A stretch of 64,000 bases of DNA, from contig NZ_AKKU01000026.1 in the NCBI RefSeq assembly GCF_000272005.1, positions 409,842 through 473,841 on the forward strand, written 5' to 3'. Positions within the stretch are counted from its first letter, which is position 1; each line of letters opens with the position of its first letter. This document shows positions 8,970 through 17,824 of the stretch, one piece after another. Made by a program: the position numbers and the translations under genes. The notes under the pieces are model-generated. The model saw only the letters and a list, made by a program, of their open reading frames with translations. It did not search any database and was not told the origin of the DNA. This stretch comes from Alishewanella agri BL06 (lineage in GTDB: Bacteria; Pseudomonadota; Gammaproteobacteria; Enterobacterales; Alteromonadaceae).

Positions 8970-9641
8970 TTAAGAAGCCTGGATCAGTGCGGTCGATTGC
9001 GCTCTGATTTGGGAGTGAGACAAGGCCGGAGTTGGCAAACGGTTAACCGGCGCTGGCATTGTTGTTTTGCTTAGTTGTGGCTTTAGCGAACGAATCGGCC
9101 GGGTCGGGCCTTTTTTCACTAAGCCTTTTAACATCGGTTCGGCTTTTGGTGCTGGCTTACCTAACTTAGCCGCCAGCGCTGCTTGTAAATCCGTCACAGT
9201 ATAGCCGGCTTTAATCGCAATTCGCAGATAAGGAATGCCGGCTGTCTCCAGGGCACCACTGACGAACCAGTCCGGCACAGCTTTATGCCCTTCGCGGTGT
9301 TTGGCATTGACTAAATCGATTACGGCTATGGCTTTCATCGTTTCAGGCTCACAAAGCAAAAAGTCCAGATATTTGGCATTCAGCTTGAGCAGGATACTGC
9401 GTCTGGCTTTCTCTGTTGCGCTATCCCGCACATCTAACACATCAGCCAGTTTGACCCGGTTAATAATTTTGTAATCGGATGCTACGGCTTTCTCTAGTAA
9501 GCTTAAAAATGAACGTTCAACCGGGCTAAATAAGGCCGCTTTGGGCGCAACCTGAAAGGGGTTGCTATTGTCAATAAAACGGCTGGCGACCAGGGCAACC
9601 AGCACCACCAGCAAAACTAATAACAGCATGACAAATTCCAT
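8970..9641 (-). CDS. Membrane-anchored DUF2726 domain protein
   Basis: A 223-residue protein with one N-terminal membrane helix (residues 4-21) and a cytoplasmic DUF2726 domain at about 38-175. Family landmarks visible are FSPVERSFLSLLEKAV, a VKLADVLDV block, KYLDFLLCEPETMKAIAVIDLV and AGIPYLRI. DUF2726 resembles restriction-endonuclease-fold proteins and is sometimes fused to topoisomerase-type zinc fingers, but no activity is established. The C-terminal 45 residues are Pro/Ser/Lys-rich and probably disordered. The ATG at 9641 follows GGAGG at only 4 bases; a second Met lies four codons on. Confidence 0.8.
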   Translation of the reverse strand: MEFVMLLLVLLVVLVALVASRFIDNSNPFQVAPKAALFSPVERSFLSLLEKAVASDYKIINRVKLADVLDVRDSATEKARRSILLKLNAKYLDFLLCEPETMKAIAVIDLVNAKHREGHKAVPDWFVSGALETAGIPYLRIAIKAGYTVTDLQAALAAKLGKPAPKAEPMLKGLVKKGPTRPIRSLKPQLSKTTMPAPVNRLPTPALSHSQIRAQSTALIQAS

Positions 9642-9831
9642 GCATCCTCCGACGAAAAATTGACAAGACCACTAAGGTAGTAATTTCTAAGCATAAGCTG
9701 TGCCACAATTATGGTTGCTTCCGCTATTTTGATATTTTCTGTAAGAATGCTTGTCATAGTCGCCATTAATGGCTTTTATGAAGAAATCCGGCTTATAGTA
9801 ACTTCATCTGAAACAGTACAGAGGCAGCAAC

Positions 9832-11436
9832 ATGACAACAGCGATTACCCGTGGCGGTTTAACCATTAAAGCGCCGATCAGCGATGCCTATCAGCAAATC
9901 CTGACTGAACCGGCCTGTCAATTTGTCAGCGAGCTGGTACAGCTATTCCGGCCCCGGTTAAAAGCCCTGTTAGCAGCTCGGGCAGAGCGGCAGGCGCAAT
10001 TTGATGCCGGTGCCTTACCTGATTTTCTGCCTGAGACCCAAGCCATCCGCGACGGCGCCTGGCAGGTCGCGCCTCTACCAGCCGATTTGCTGGATCGCCG
10101 GGTGGAAATTACCGGTCCGGTCGATCGCAAGATGATCATCAACGCCCTGAATGCCGATGTCAAAGTCTTTATGGCGGACTTTGAGGACTCGCAAACGCCG
10201 AGCTGGGATGGTGTGATTGAAGGTCAGATCAACCTGCGCGATGCTAACCTTGGCACTATCAGCTATACCGATCCACAAAGAGGTAAACACTATGCGTTAA
10301 AAGACAAGCCGGCGTTGTTAATTGCCCGGGTCCGCGGTTTGCACTTATGGGAAAAGCATATTGAGCTGGATGGTGAGCAAATTCCGGGCAGCATTTTGGA
10401 TTTTGCGCTGTATTTTTACCATAACTATCAGACCCGCCTGGCGAAAGGTACTGGCGTGTACTATTACCTGCCGAAATTACAAAGCCATCTGGAAGCGAAA
10501 TGGTGGGATGATATCTTCCATTTTACCGAGCGTAAGTTCGCTGTGGCGACTGGTACCATCCGCGCCACTATCCTGATCGAAACCTTGCCAGCCGTATTCG
10601 AGATGGACGAGATCCTGTATATGATGAAAGACCATATCGCCGCACTGAACTGTGGGCGTTGGGATTACATTTTTAGCTACATCAAGACCTTAAATAACCA
10701 TCCGGATCGGGTATTACCAGATCGGCAGGTCGTGACCATGAATAAGCCGTTTTTAAGTGCTTACTCGCGACTGCTGATCAAAACCTGTCATAAGCGCGGT
10801 GCGCTGGCGATGGGCGGTATGGCAGCCTTTATTCCGGCTAAGGATCCGGCGGCTAATGCTGCGATTTTAGAGCGTGTGACAGCCGATAAAACGCTGGAAG
10901 CCAGTAATGGCCATGACGGTACCTGGGTTGCTCATCCGGGGCTGGCTGCTACCGCCAATGCAGTTTTTGACCAGGTGTTAACTGGCGGCAAAACCAATCA
11001 ACTGCATGTGCTACGCGAGCAGGATGCGCCAGTCACAGCCGCTGAGTTATTGGCGCCTTGTGATGGTGAACGCACCGAGCAGGGGATGCGCACCAATATC
11101 CGTGTGGCGCTGCAATATCTTGCCGCCTGGATCAGCGGCAAGGGTTGTGTGCCGATCTATGGTTTGATGGAGGATGCTGCGACGGCGGAGATTTCCAGAA
11201 CCTCGATCTGGCAGTGGATCAAACATGGTAAGCAGCTGAGTAATGGTCAGCTGGTCACCAAAGCATTTTTTGCTACCTTACTGGAGCAAGAAGCCGAAGT
11301 AGTGTTCGCCGAGGTCGGCGCCGAGGTCTGGCATAGCCAGAATTTTGAGCGCGCCAAAGCCTTATTGCTGGACATTACCACAGCAGATGAACTGGTGGAC
11401 TTCCTGACCCTGCCAGCTTATCAACTGCTGGATTGA
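9832..11436 (+). CDS. aceB: Malate synthase A
   Basis: Condenses glyoxylate with acetyl-CoA to malate, the second step of the glyoxylate shunt that lets cells grow on acetate or fatty acids. At 534 residues it has the length of the A isoform. The family signature KDHIAALNCGRWDYIFSYIK is present near residue 266, with a catalytic-type Arg in IARVRGLHL and Asp in GLMEDAATAEISR. GAGG precedes the ATG by 7 bases. It is followed by its own terminator, so it is not in one transcript with aceA, which lies 1.2 kb downstream beyond a LysR gene on the other strand. Confidence 0.97.
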   Translation: MTTAITRGGLTIKAPISDAYQQILTEPACQFVSELVQLFRPRLKALLAARAERQAQFDAGALPDFLPETQAIRDGAWQVAPLPADLLDRRVEITGPVDRKMIINALNADVKVFMADFEDSQTPSWDGVIEGQINLRDANLGTISYTDPQRGKHYALKDKPALLIARVRGLHLWEKHIELDGEQIPGSILDFALYFYHNYQTRLAKGTGVYYYLPKLQSHLEAKWWDDIFHFTERKFAVATGTIRATILIETLPAVFEMDEILYMMKDHIAALNCGRWDYIFSYIKTLNNHPDRVLPDRQVVTMNKPFLSAYSRLLIKTCHKRGALAMGGMAAFIPAKDPAANAAILERVTADKTLEASNGHDGTWVAHPGLAATANAVFDQVLTGGKTNQLHVLREQDAPVTAAELLAPCDGERTEQGMRTNIRVALQYLAAWISGKGCVPIYGLMEDAATAEISRTSIWQWIKHGKQLSNGQLVTKAFFATLLEQEAEVVFAEVGAEVWHSQNFERAKALLLDITTADELVDFLTLPAYQLLD

Positions 11437-11466
11437 TGTAACAAGACCTGAAAAAACCTGATGTGC

Positions 11467-11490
11467 AAGGCGCCCCTGTGGCGCCTTTTT
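11467..11490 (+). terminator. Rho-independent terminator of aceB
   Basis: Stem AAGGCGCC / GGCGCCTT with a 5-nt loop, continuing into a T run, about 30 bases after the aceB stop codon. Confidence 0.92.
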
Positions 11491-11516
11491 CGATTTTATG
11501 TCTAATCCAGTTCAGG

Positions 11517-12455
11517 TCAGTTCAGTTCATCTGCCGTTTCGGTGATCAGGCGGCGAAACCAGATATGGCTGGCATCCTGATGCAGCAGAGGGCTCCAGAT
11601 CATTTTCAGTTCAATTGACGGAATGGCAAAAGGTGGATCCATAATCGCCATCGTCGGATCTTTTTCGTATAAACGGGCGGCGCGGCTGGGCAGCGTCGCA
11701 ATCAGGTCAATACCTACCGCCAGATGCATCGCCACATGGTAGTTACGGGTAAAGACGGTGATATTGCGTTGTTTGCCCAGTTTGGCCAGGGCTTCGTCTA
11801 CCCAGCCGAGCTTTTGCACATCTTTCGGATCCATACCGACGCCGACACCAAAGCCGGTTTTACTGACCCAAATATGCTGCGCTTTCAGATAGCTATCCAG
11901 ATTAAAGTGCGAGAGAACCGGGTTTTGCCGGTTTAGCAGGCAGGAAAAACTATCGCGCCAGACGGTTTTCTGATGAAACGACTGCGGTAATTGATCAAAG
12001 CGGTTAATCGCCATATCGACCTTGCCATTTTCCACATCATGAAAGGTCACATCGGACGGGGTCATAATATCCAGACTGGTATAGGGCGCCTGTACCCGCA
12101 ATTTTTTTAATAGCGCTGGGATCAGCGTCGAGGCCGCATAATCGCTGGCCATGATCCGGAACACGCGCCGGCTTTGTGACGGCTCAAAATCTTTGTTCGG
12201 TTGTAAGGTTTCTTCCAGGGTTAGCAAAACACCGCGTACCACAGGGGCTAATTCGCGGGCCCGCTCGGTGGGCACCATCCCCTCAGATGTGCGCACCAGG
12301 ATCGGATCGTTGAGTAAATCCCGCAGTCGTTTTAAGCCGTTACTCATCGCCGGCTGGGTGATATTCAGCTGGTTGGCGGCACGGGTCACATTCTTCTCCC
12401 GCAGCAGCACATCCAGGTAAACCAGCAGGTTGAGGTCCATTTTATTGATATTCAT
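11517..12455 (-). CDS. LysR-type regulator between aceB and aceA
   Basis: A 312-residue LysR family protein. The winged helix-turn-helix at residues 6-65 reads DLNLLVYLDVLLREKNVTRAANQLNITQPAMSNGLKRLRDLL; residues 92-300 form the inducer-binding domain. It is transcribed away from aceA and converges on aceB, so the shared 194-bp region 12456-12649 would hold both its own promoter and that of aceA. By the usual LysR rule it probably autoregulates and controls aceA, perhaps in response to acetate, glyoxylate or an acyl-CoA; this is inferred from position only. An alternative start is the Met at residue 6. Confidence 0.9.
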   Translation of the reverse strand: MNINKMDLNLLVYLDVLLREKNVTRAANQLNITQPAMSNGLKRLRDLLNDPILVRTSEGMVPTERARELAPVVRGVLLTLEETLQPNKDFEPSQSRRVFRIMASDYAASTLIPALLKKLRVQAPYTSLDIMTPSDVTFHDVENGKVDMAINRFDQLPQSFHQKTVWRDSFSCLLNRQNPVLSHFNLDSYLKAQHIWVSKTGFGVGVGMDPKDVQKLGWVDEALAKLGKQRNITVFTRNYHVAMHLAVGIDLIATLPSRAARLYEKDPTMAIMDPPFAIPSIELKMIWSPLLHQDASHIWFRRLITETADELN

Positions 12456-12549
12456 ATCTGAAATGCTCAGCTGTCAGTACATTATTGCGCTGAATCATAG
12501 CATTGCTGCAAAGCGAACCCAATAGCCGCTTTTGTCATTCATCTAAAAA

Positions 12550-12563
12550 ATGATGAGCATCAT
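12550..12563. promoter_or_regulatory. Candidate operator, perfect ATGATG-N2-CATCAT dyad
   Basis: A perfect 6-bp inverted repeat with a 2-bp centre lies midway between the divergent LysR gene and aceA. It sits in an AT-rich stretch with further half-site-like TTCAT and ATGAA words on either side. It is a reasonable binding site for the LysR protein, but there is no direct proof. Confidence 0.35.
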
Positions 12564-12649
12564 GAAAATCAGCTTTATGAATTTTTGTTTTGTTAACTAT
12601 ATTGAAAGCACACCACAGCGGTTACAGTTAAAACCAAGAGGAAACTACC

Positions 12650-14242
12650 ATGACAGCTTATCAAGATCAGATCGCCGCGTTAGAGCAAGTTGTTGGCAGC
12701 AACCAGGGCTGGAATGCTATCAGTCCTGAGTATGCGGCGCGGATGCGCTTACAAAACCGTTTTAATACCGGTTTAGATATCGCGAAATATACCGCTAAGG
12801 TGATGCGCGCCGATATGGCCGCTTATGACGCCGACAGCAGCCAGTACACGCAGTCATTAGGTTGCTGGCATGGCTTTATCGGCCAGCAAAAGCTGATTGC
12901 GATTAAAAAGCACTTTGGTACCACCAAGCGTAAATACCTGTATCTGTCTGGCTGGATGATTGCCGCACTGCGCTCTGAGTTTGGCCCACTGCCGGATCAA
13001 TCTATGCACGAGAAAACCTCAGTGCCGGCATTAATCGCTGAGTTATACACCTTTTTAAAACAAGCCGATGCCCGCGAGCTGGGTGGGCTGTTCCGCGAAC
13101 TGGATGCAGCCCGAGCTGCCGGAGACAGCGCCAAAGCTGCAGCGGTACAGAGCAAGATTGATAACTTTGAAACCCACGTGGTGCCGATTATTGCCGATAT
13201 TGATGCTGGCTTTGGTAATGAAGAAGCCACCTACTTACTGGCGAAGAAAATGATTGAAGCCGGTGCCTGTGCGATTCAGATTGAAAACCAGGTCTCGGAT
13301 GAGAAGCAGTGTGGTCACCAGGATGGTAAGGTCACAGTACCGCATGCTGATTTCCTGGCGAAAATTAACGCCGTGCGTTACGCCTTCCTGGAGCTGGGCG
13401 TCGATGATGGCGTTATTGTTGCCCGTACTGACTCTTTAGGTGCGGGTTTAACCAAGCAAATCGCGGTAACCAAAGCGCCGGGCGATTTAGGCGATAAATA
13501 TAACAGCTTCCTGGATGGCGATTACATTAGCAGTGCCGATGATATTGCCAATGGTGACGTGGTAGTAAAAGCCAATGGTAAGCTGTTAAAGCCTAAGCGT
13601 TTAGCCAGTGGTTTGTTCCAGTTCAAACAGGGCAGTGGTGTCGACCGGGTGGTATTGGATTGTATTACCTCATTACAAAACGGTGCTGACTTACTGTGGA
13701 TTGAGACCGAGAAGCCACATATCGGTCAGATCAAAGAGATGGTTGACCGGATCCGTGAGGTGGTGCCGGGTGCCAAGCTGGTTTATAACAACAGCCCATC
13801 CTTTAACTGGACGCTGAATTTCCGCCAGCAAGTATTTGATGCCTGGAAAGCGGCGGGTAAAGATGTGTCTGCTTACGATCGTGCTGCCTTAATGAGCGCC
13901 GAGTATGATACGACAGAGCTGGCGCTGGAAGCCGATAAGCGGATTCAGACCTTCCAGGCTGATGCGGCGCGTGAGGCGGGGATTTTCCACCACCTGATCA
14001 CCCTGCCGACTTATCATACCGCTGCCCTGTCTACTGACAATCTGGCCAAGGAATACTTTGGCGCCGCAGGCATGCTGGGTTATGTGGCTGGCGTGCAGCG
14101 CAAGGAAATCCGGCAGGGCATCGCCTGTGTTAAGCATCAGAACATGTCGGGTTCAGATATCGGCGATGATCACAAAGAGTATTTCTCTGGTGAAGCGGCA
14201 CTGAAAGCCGGTGGTGCTCATAACACCATGAATCAGTTCTAA
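12650..14242 (+). CDS. aceA: Isocitrate lyase, long Pseudomonas-type form
   Basis: Splits isocitrate to succinate and glyoxylate, entry to the glyoxylate bypass. The product is 530 residues, clearly longer than the roughly 434-residue E. coli enzyme, and is of the long subfamily known from Pseudomonas and marine gammaproteobacteria. The active-site loop reads KQCGH with the catalytic Cys at 221 (KKCGH in E. coli). IIADIDAGFGN supplies the metal-binding acidic residues near 183, and TRTDSLGAG-type residues follow (here ARTDSLGAG). A ribosome site AGAGGAA precedes the ATG. A strong terminator closes the unit. Competition with isocitrate dehydrogenase is presumably set by AceK, encoded at 19958-21706. 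Confidence 0.97.
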   Translation: MTAYQDQIAALEQVVGSNQGWNAISPEYAARMRLQNRFNTGLDIAKYTAKVMRADMAAYDADSSQYTQSLGCWHGFIGQQKLIAIKKHFGTTKRKYLYLSGWMIAALRSEFGPLPDQSMHEKTSVPALIAELYTFLKQADARELGGLFRELDAARAAGDSAKAAAVQSKIDNFETHVVPIIADIDAGFGNEEATYLLAKKMIEAGACAIQIENQVSDEKQCGHQDGKVTVPHADFLAKINAVRYAFLELGVDDGVIVARTDSLGAGLTKQIAVTKAPGDLGDKYNSFLDGDYISSADDIANGDVVVKANGKLLKPKRLASGLFQFKQGSGVDRVVLDCITSLQNGADLLWIETEKPHIGQIKEMVDRIREVVPGAKLVYNNSPSFNWTLNFRQQVFDAWKAAGKDVSAYDRAALMSAEYDTTELALEADKRIQTFQADAAREAGIFHHLITLPTYHTAALSTDNLAKEYFGAAGMLGYVAGVQRKEIRQGIACVKHQNMSGSDIGDDHKEYFSGEAALKAGGAHNTMNQF

Positions 14243-14257
14243 GTTTTCGCAACGTGG

Positions 14258-14446
14258 TCAGGTAACTGACAGTTGGGCAGCTTCGGCTGCCCTTTTTTTT
14301 GCTAACACCTTTCCTGCCAGGGCCTTTTCGCGTAAGAATAGACTGATTAAGTAATAACTGAATTGATCGGGCGCATCAAAGTGGTTGATGTAATTTGGTG
14401 TCTGGTAAGGGCTGTGCTGCAATATTTGATAATCGGAATCCGGCAT
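14258..14446 (-). CDS. Possible small protein, 62 residues, unrecognised
   Basis: An open frame on the minus strand fills most of the gap between aceA and the lipoprotein gene. Its composition is protein-like: an aromatic, Asp/Gln-rich N-terminal half and an Ala/Lys-rich helical C-terminal half. I recognise no family. Against it, there is no ribosome site before the ATG at 14446, and its 3' end runs through the aceA terminator hairpin. Treat it as a candidate only. Confidence 0.3.
   Translation of the reverse strand: MPDSDYQILQHSPYQTPNYINHFDAPDQFSYYLISLFLREKALAGKVLAKKRAAEAAQLSVT
14275..14300 (+). terminator. Rho-independent terminator of aceA
   Basis: Stem GGGCAGC / GCTGCCC closed by a TTCG tetraloop region and followed by eight T residues, 33 bases after the aceA stop codon. 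Confidence 0.95.
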
Positions 14447-14463
14447 TTAAACGGAAAATAGCC

Positions 14464-15390
14464 ATGCGGATACTCTTTCTTGTAGCTTTTATACTGTTAG
14501 CCGGCTGTCAGCCGGCGCAGCCTCCAGTTAATCTGGCCGGGAATACCTGGCTGGGTTATCAGCCGCTGTATCTGCTGTTGGCGGAGCGGGAATGCCCGGA
14601 TTGCGTACTGAAGCTTGGCGACAAACACCAGCTCCAGATCACTATGTTGCCCTCGACCACTCAGGTGCTGCGACTCTTTAGTGCTGGTCAGCTGGACGCG
14701 GCAATGCTAACCCTGGATGAAGCGCTGACGTTTCAAAGTCAGACGGCAATGAATATATGTATTGCTGCAGTACTCAGTTATTCCAATGGCGCCGACGCTG
14801 TGATGGCTCTGCCTGATTTTAACCCGGCACAACCTTTTCGAATTGGTTATGAAGAAACCGCATTGGGTGGCTATATGTTGCGGCGGGTCGTTGAGTTATC
14901 TGGTTGGTCCGAATCGCAGTTTGAGCAGCGTTTAATTGTTCCGCGCCGCCATGTTTCTGCTTTATTACAGCGTGAAGTGGATGTGGTTATTACCTACGAG
15001 CCCTATGTCAGTCAGCTTAGCAAAGCTGGTGCGCAGCGGTTACTGGATAGCCGGCAACTGCCGGGCGAAATAATTGATATATTGGTAGTGCAAACCGAAG
15101 TTTGGCAACGGCAGGCTGCGTTATTTTCAGACTTACTATCTGGCTATTGGTCACAAGGCGTGGCGCGGGTGCAGCAGTTGGATGCCTCAGCACTGACGAT
15201 ACTGGCACAGAACACTGAACTTAGTGCGGAAGAGTTGCAGCAAGCTTTGGCAGGAATGGCGTTCCCGCCTTATCAGCAGGATCGGCAACAACTGGCCGCG
15301 CAGTTAGCGCCGGTGATCGCCAGAACCAGCAAGTATTTGCTGCAGAGCGAGCATATTAGCCAAGCCCCAACACTTGAAGTCTGCAGGTGA
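14464..15390 (+). CDS. Periplasmic substrate-binding lipoprotein (NMT1/SsuA-like) of a sensor pair
   Basis: A 308-residue lipoprotein: the signal peptide ends in a lipobox LLAGC with Cys near residue 15, so it is tethered in the periplasm. The mature part looks like an NMT1/ThiY/SsuA-type binding protein: NTWLGYQPLYLLL, an STTQVLRLFSAGQLDAAMLTLDEAL block, FRIGYEETALGGYMLRR and VDVVITYEPYVSQL. No permease or ATPase gene is adjacent. Instead its stop is 7 bases before a membrane GGDEF-EAL gene. I infer that it works as the ligand-sensing subunit of that protein, not in transport. The start is the ATG at 14464; the frame stays open 23 codons upstream without a signal peptide. Confidence 0.85.
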   Translation: MRILFLVAFILLAGCQPAQPPVNLAGNTWLGYQPLYLLLAERECPDCVLKLGDKHQLQITMLPSTTQVLRLFSAGQLDAAMLTLDEALTFQSQTAMNICIAAVLSYSNGADAVMALPDFNPAQPFRIGYEETALGGYMLRRVVELSGWSESQFEQRLIVPRRHVSALLQREVDVVITYEPYVSQLSKAGAQRLLDSRQLPGEIIDILVVQTEVWQRQAALFSDLLSGYWSQGVARVQQLDASALTILAQNTELSAEELQQALAGMAFPPYQQDRQQLAAQLAPVIARTSKYLLQSEHISQAPTLEVCR

Positions 15391-15397
15391 GCACCGG

Positions 15398-17824
15398 ATG
15401 ATTGCGCAGTTGTTAAAAACTAATCTTTACAGCATCCGGGTAAGGCTATCCTTGATTCTGTTTGCCGTCTTTGTGTTACTGGCGCTGATCGCTGTTATTG
15501 CCATTATCAATGAACAACAACGTCAGGCCCTGCACAGCAGCGAGCAGGAGCTGAGGACTATCGGTAGCTTGAGCCAGGCCTCGTTTAACCGGGCTTTGCG
15601 GCTGGAGATGCCAGAAGTGATGGAGGAGTTGAAAACCGAATTGCAAGCACATCGCCGTATTCAGCGGGTATTGCGGGTTTCAGAACAGGGGCAAGTGCTG
15701 GGCGCCTATAACAACCGGTACCTGGGGCAGCATGCCAGTACAGTGATTAACCATTTTAATGCTGAGTTATTTACCAGCACTGCGACAAGCGGCTTATTGG
15801 CATTTCAGTTTATTCCAGGGCAACAAATTTTTGTGTTGTATCTGCCGTTGTTAGCGCCGGGAGAGGATTATAGCCGACCAGCCCGGCAGATGCTGTTACT
15901 GGAATACCGGCATGAAAGTAGTTGGCTGACGGCACTATTAAGTCGTTGGCAAGCTCTGCTGATTGCGTTAATTATTCTATCTGGCACTTCAGCTCTGCTT
16001 TGGCGCTATTTGCAGCGGACTCTGGCCGACCCGGTAGCACAATTAGTGCGGGCATTAGCGGAAGTGAGTACTGGTAAGTCACTGCAGTTGCCGCCGGGTG
16101 AACGACGTTCCGAAATCGGACAATTAACTCAGGCAATTGAAAGCATGGTCAGGCAACGGCAGGCCGATGAAGCAGAGCTCAGAAAACTCTCTGCAGCGGT
16201 CGAGCAAAGCAAAGATGGTATTCTGATCACAAACCAACAACAGCAGATTGTCTATGTTAACGCTTCTTTACTAGAGTTAACCGGGTATGGTCGGGCTGAA
16301 CTGATAGGTCAAAACCCTGGCATGCTTGGCAGCGGTAAAACTCCCGATACGGTCTACCAGCAAATGTGGCAGGCGCTGAACCAGGATCAGGCCTGGACCG
16401 GCGAGTTTATTAACCGGCGCAAAGATGGCTCAGAATATACTGAGCTGCAAACTATTACGCCGCTGAAAGACCGTCATGGCCAGATCAGCCACTATTTAAG
16501 TATTAAACGTGATATCTCTGAACAAAAAGCGGCACAGCTGCGGCTAAGTTTTCTGGCGTTCTACGATGTCTTAACCCATTTACCTAACCGGATGTCTTTG
16601 CTGGAGCATTTGCGCCAACAGGATACCGGCGTCAGTCTGGTATTTCTGAATATTGATCGGATGAAATTTATCAATGATGCCAGAGGTTTTGAATACGGTA
16701 ATCAGGTGTTATTGGGCATGGCTAAGCATTTACAGCGCTATAAAGCCTTGTATTTAAGCCATTTGGGAGCCGATAATTTTTGCCTGGTGCTGCCACCAGC
16801 AGCCTTTCCTAAACTTGCAGATGCGGAGCGATTGGCAGGCACCTTACTAGCCGAATTACAAAACCCACTTAGTATTGACGGTGAACTCCTGGTGTTGTCG
16901 ATTAGTATCGGCATTAGCCAGGCTACTGAGCTGATCCCGCCGGAGCAATTGATTCAGCAAGCTGATACTGCGATGCATGTTGCGAAGAATCTGGGGGGGA
17001 ATCGCTATGCCTGCTACCGGCAAACAGATAGCCAAAGTGCCTTACAAGCCTTCCAAATAGAGAAGGCTTTGCGCCAGGCTCTGGAGAAAGATGAGTTAAA
17101 ACTCTATTTACAAAGCCAGTGTGATCAACATGGTGTGCTGGCCGGTGCTGAGGCACTGGTGCGTTGGCAGCATCCGGAGCAGGGGCTGATTTCACCGGCA
17201 CTCTTTATCCCGGTGGCAGAACGATCGGATCTGATTATTGCGCTGGATAATTGGGTTTTGGCGAAAGCCGGTGAACTGCTCGCTAATTGGCGAAGTCAGG
17301 GGCTGAGTTATACCTTGTCAGTAAATATCAGCCCGCGTCATGTCCGGCATGCCAGCTTTGTTGAAGATGTAAAGGCAGTGTTGGCACGTTACCAGTTTGT
17401 GCCCTCTGCGCTGGTGCTGGAAGTGACAGAAGGGCTGTTAGTCGACGATTTAGAAGGCAGTATCGCGAAAATGCTGCAGTTGACTGCGCTTGGCATCACC
17501 TTTGCCATTGATGATTTCGGTACCGGCTACTCATCACTGTCTTATATCCGCAATTTACCGGTACAGGAACTAAAGATTGACCAGAGCTTTATCAAAGGTA
17601 TTCCGAACCAACAAAATGATGTGGTGATGGTCGAAACCATTATTGCCGTGGCAAGGCAGCTACATTTAAGAGTGGTTGCTGAGGGCGTTGAGACCGCAGA
17701 TCAAGCGGTATTCTGTCAGCAACAAGGCTTATGGTCGCAAGGTTACTATATCGACAAACCGCTACCGATAGCAGATTGGCAGACGCGTTGGTTAAATCTG
17801 CTCAGTAGCCCCGCCAGGCAATGA
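15398..17824 (+). CDS. Membrane PAS-GGDEF-EAL protein, probable c-di-GMP phosphodiesterase
   Basis: An 808-residue inner-membrane signalling protein. Helices lie at about 12-38 and 180-203, enclosing a periplasmic domain of about 140 residues. A HAMP-like linker (to about 250), PAS (265-380), GGDEF-like (390-540) and EAL (555-800) domains follow. The GGDEF signature is replaced by LGADNF at 456-461, so cyclase activity is unlikely. The EAL motif at 585-587 is intact, as is DDFGTGYSSLSYI with its metal-binding Asp pair, so degradation of c-di-GMP is the expected output. AGGTGA precedes the ATG at 15398. It is cotranscribed with the lipoprotein gene 7 bases upstream, and its last 33 bases overlap the convergent DTW gene. 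Confidence 0.93.
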   Translation: MIAQLLKTNLYSIRVRLSLILFAVFVLLALIAVIAIINEQQRQALHSSEQELRTIGSLSQASFNRALRLEMPEVMEELKTELQAHRRIQRVLRVSEQGQVLGAYNNRYLGQHASTVINHFNAELFTSTATSGLLAFQFIPGQQIFVLYLPLLAPGEDYSRPARQMLLLEYRHESSWLTALLSRWQALLIALIILSGTSALLWRYLQRTLADPVAQLVRALAEVSTGKSLQLPPGERRSEIGQLTQAIESMVRQRQADEAELRKLSAAVEQSKDGILITNQQQQIVYVNASLLELTGYGRAELIGQNPGMLGSGKTPDTVYQQMWQALNQDQAWTGEFINRRKDGSEYTELQTITPLKDRHGQISHYLSIKRDISEQKAAQLRLSFLAFYDVLTHLPNRMSLLEHLRQQDTGVSLVFLNIDRMKFINDARGFEYGNQVLLGMAKHLQRYKALYLSHLGADNFCLVLPPAAFPKLADAERLAGTLLAELQNPLSIDGELLVLSISIGISQATELIPPEQLIQQADTAMHVAKNLGGNRYACYRQTDSQSALQAFQIEKALRQALEKDELKLYLQSQCDQHGVLAGAEALVRWQHPEQGLISPALFIPVAERSDLIIALDNWVLAKAGELLANWRSQGLSYTLSVNISPRHVRHASFVEDVKAVLARYQFVPSALVLEVTEGLLVDDLEGSIAKMLQLTALGITFAIDDFGTGYSSLSYIRNLPVQELKIDQSFIKGIPNQQNDVVMVETIIAVARQLHLRVVAEGVETADQAVFCQQQGLWSQGYYIDKPLPIADWQTRWLNLLSSPARQ

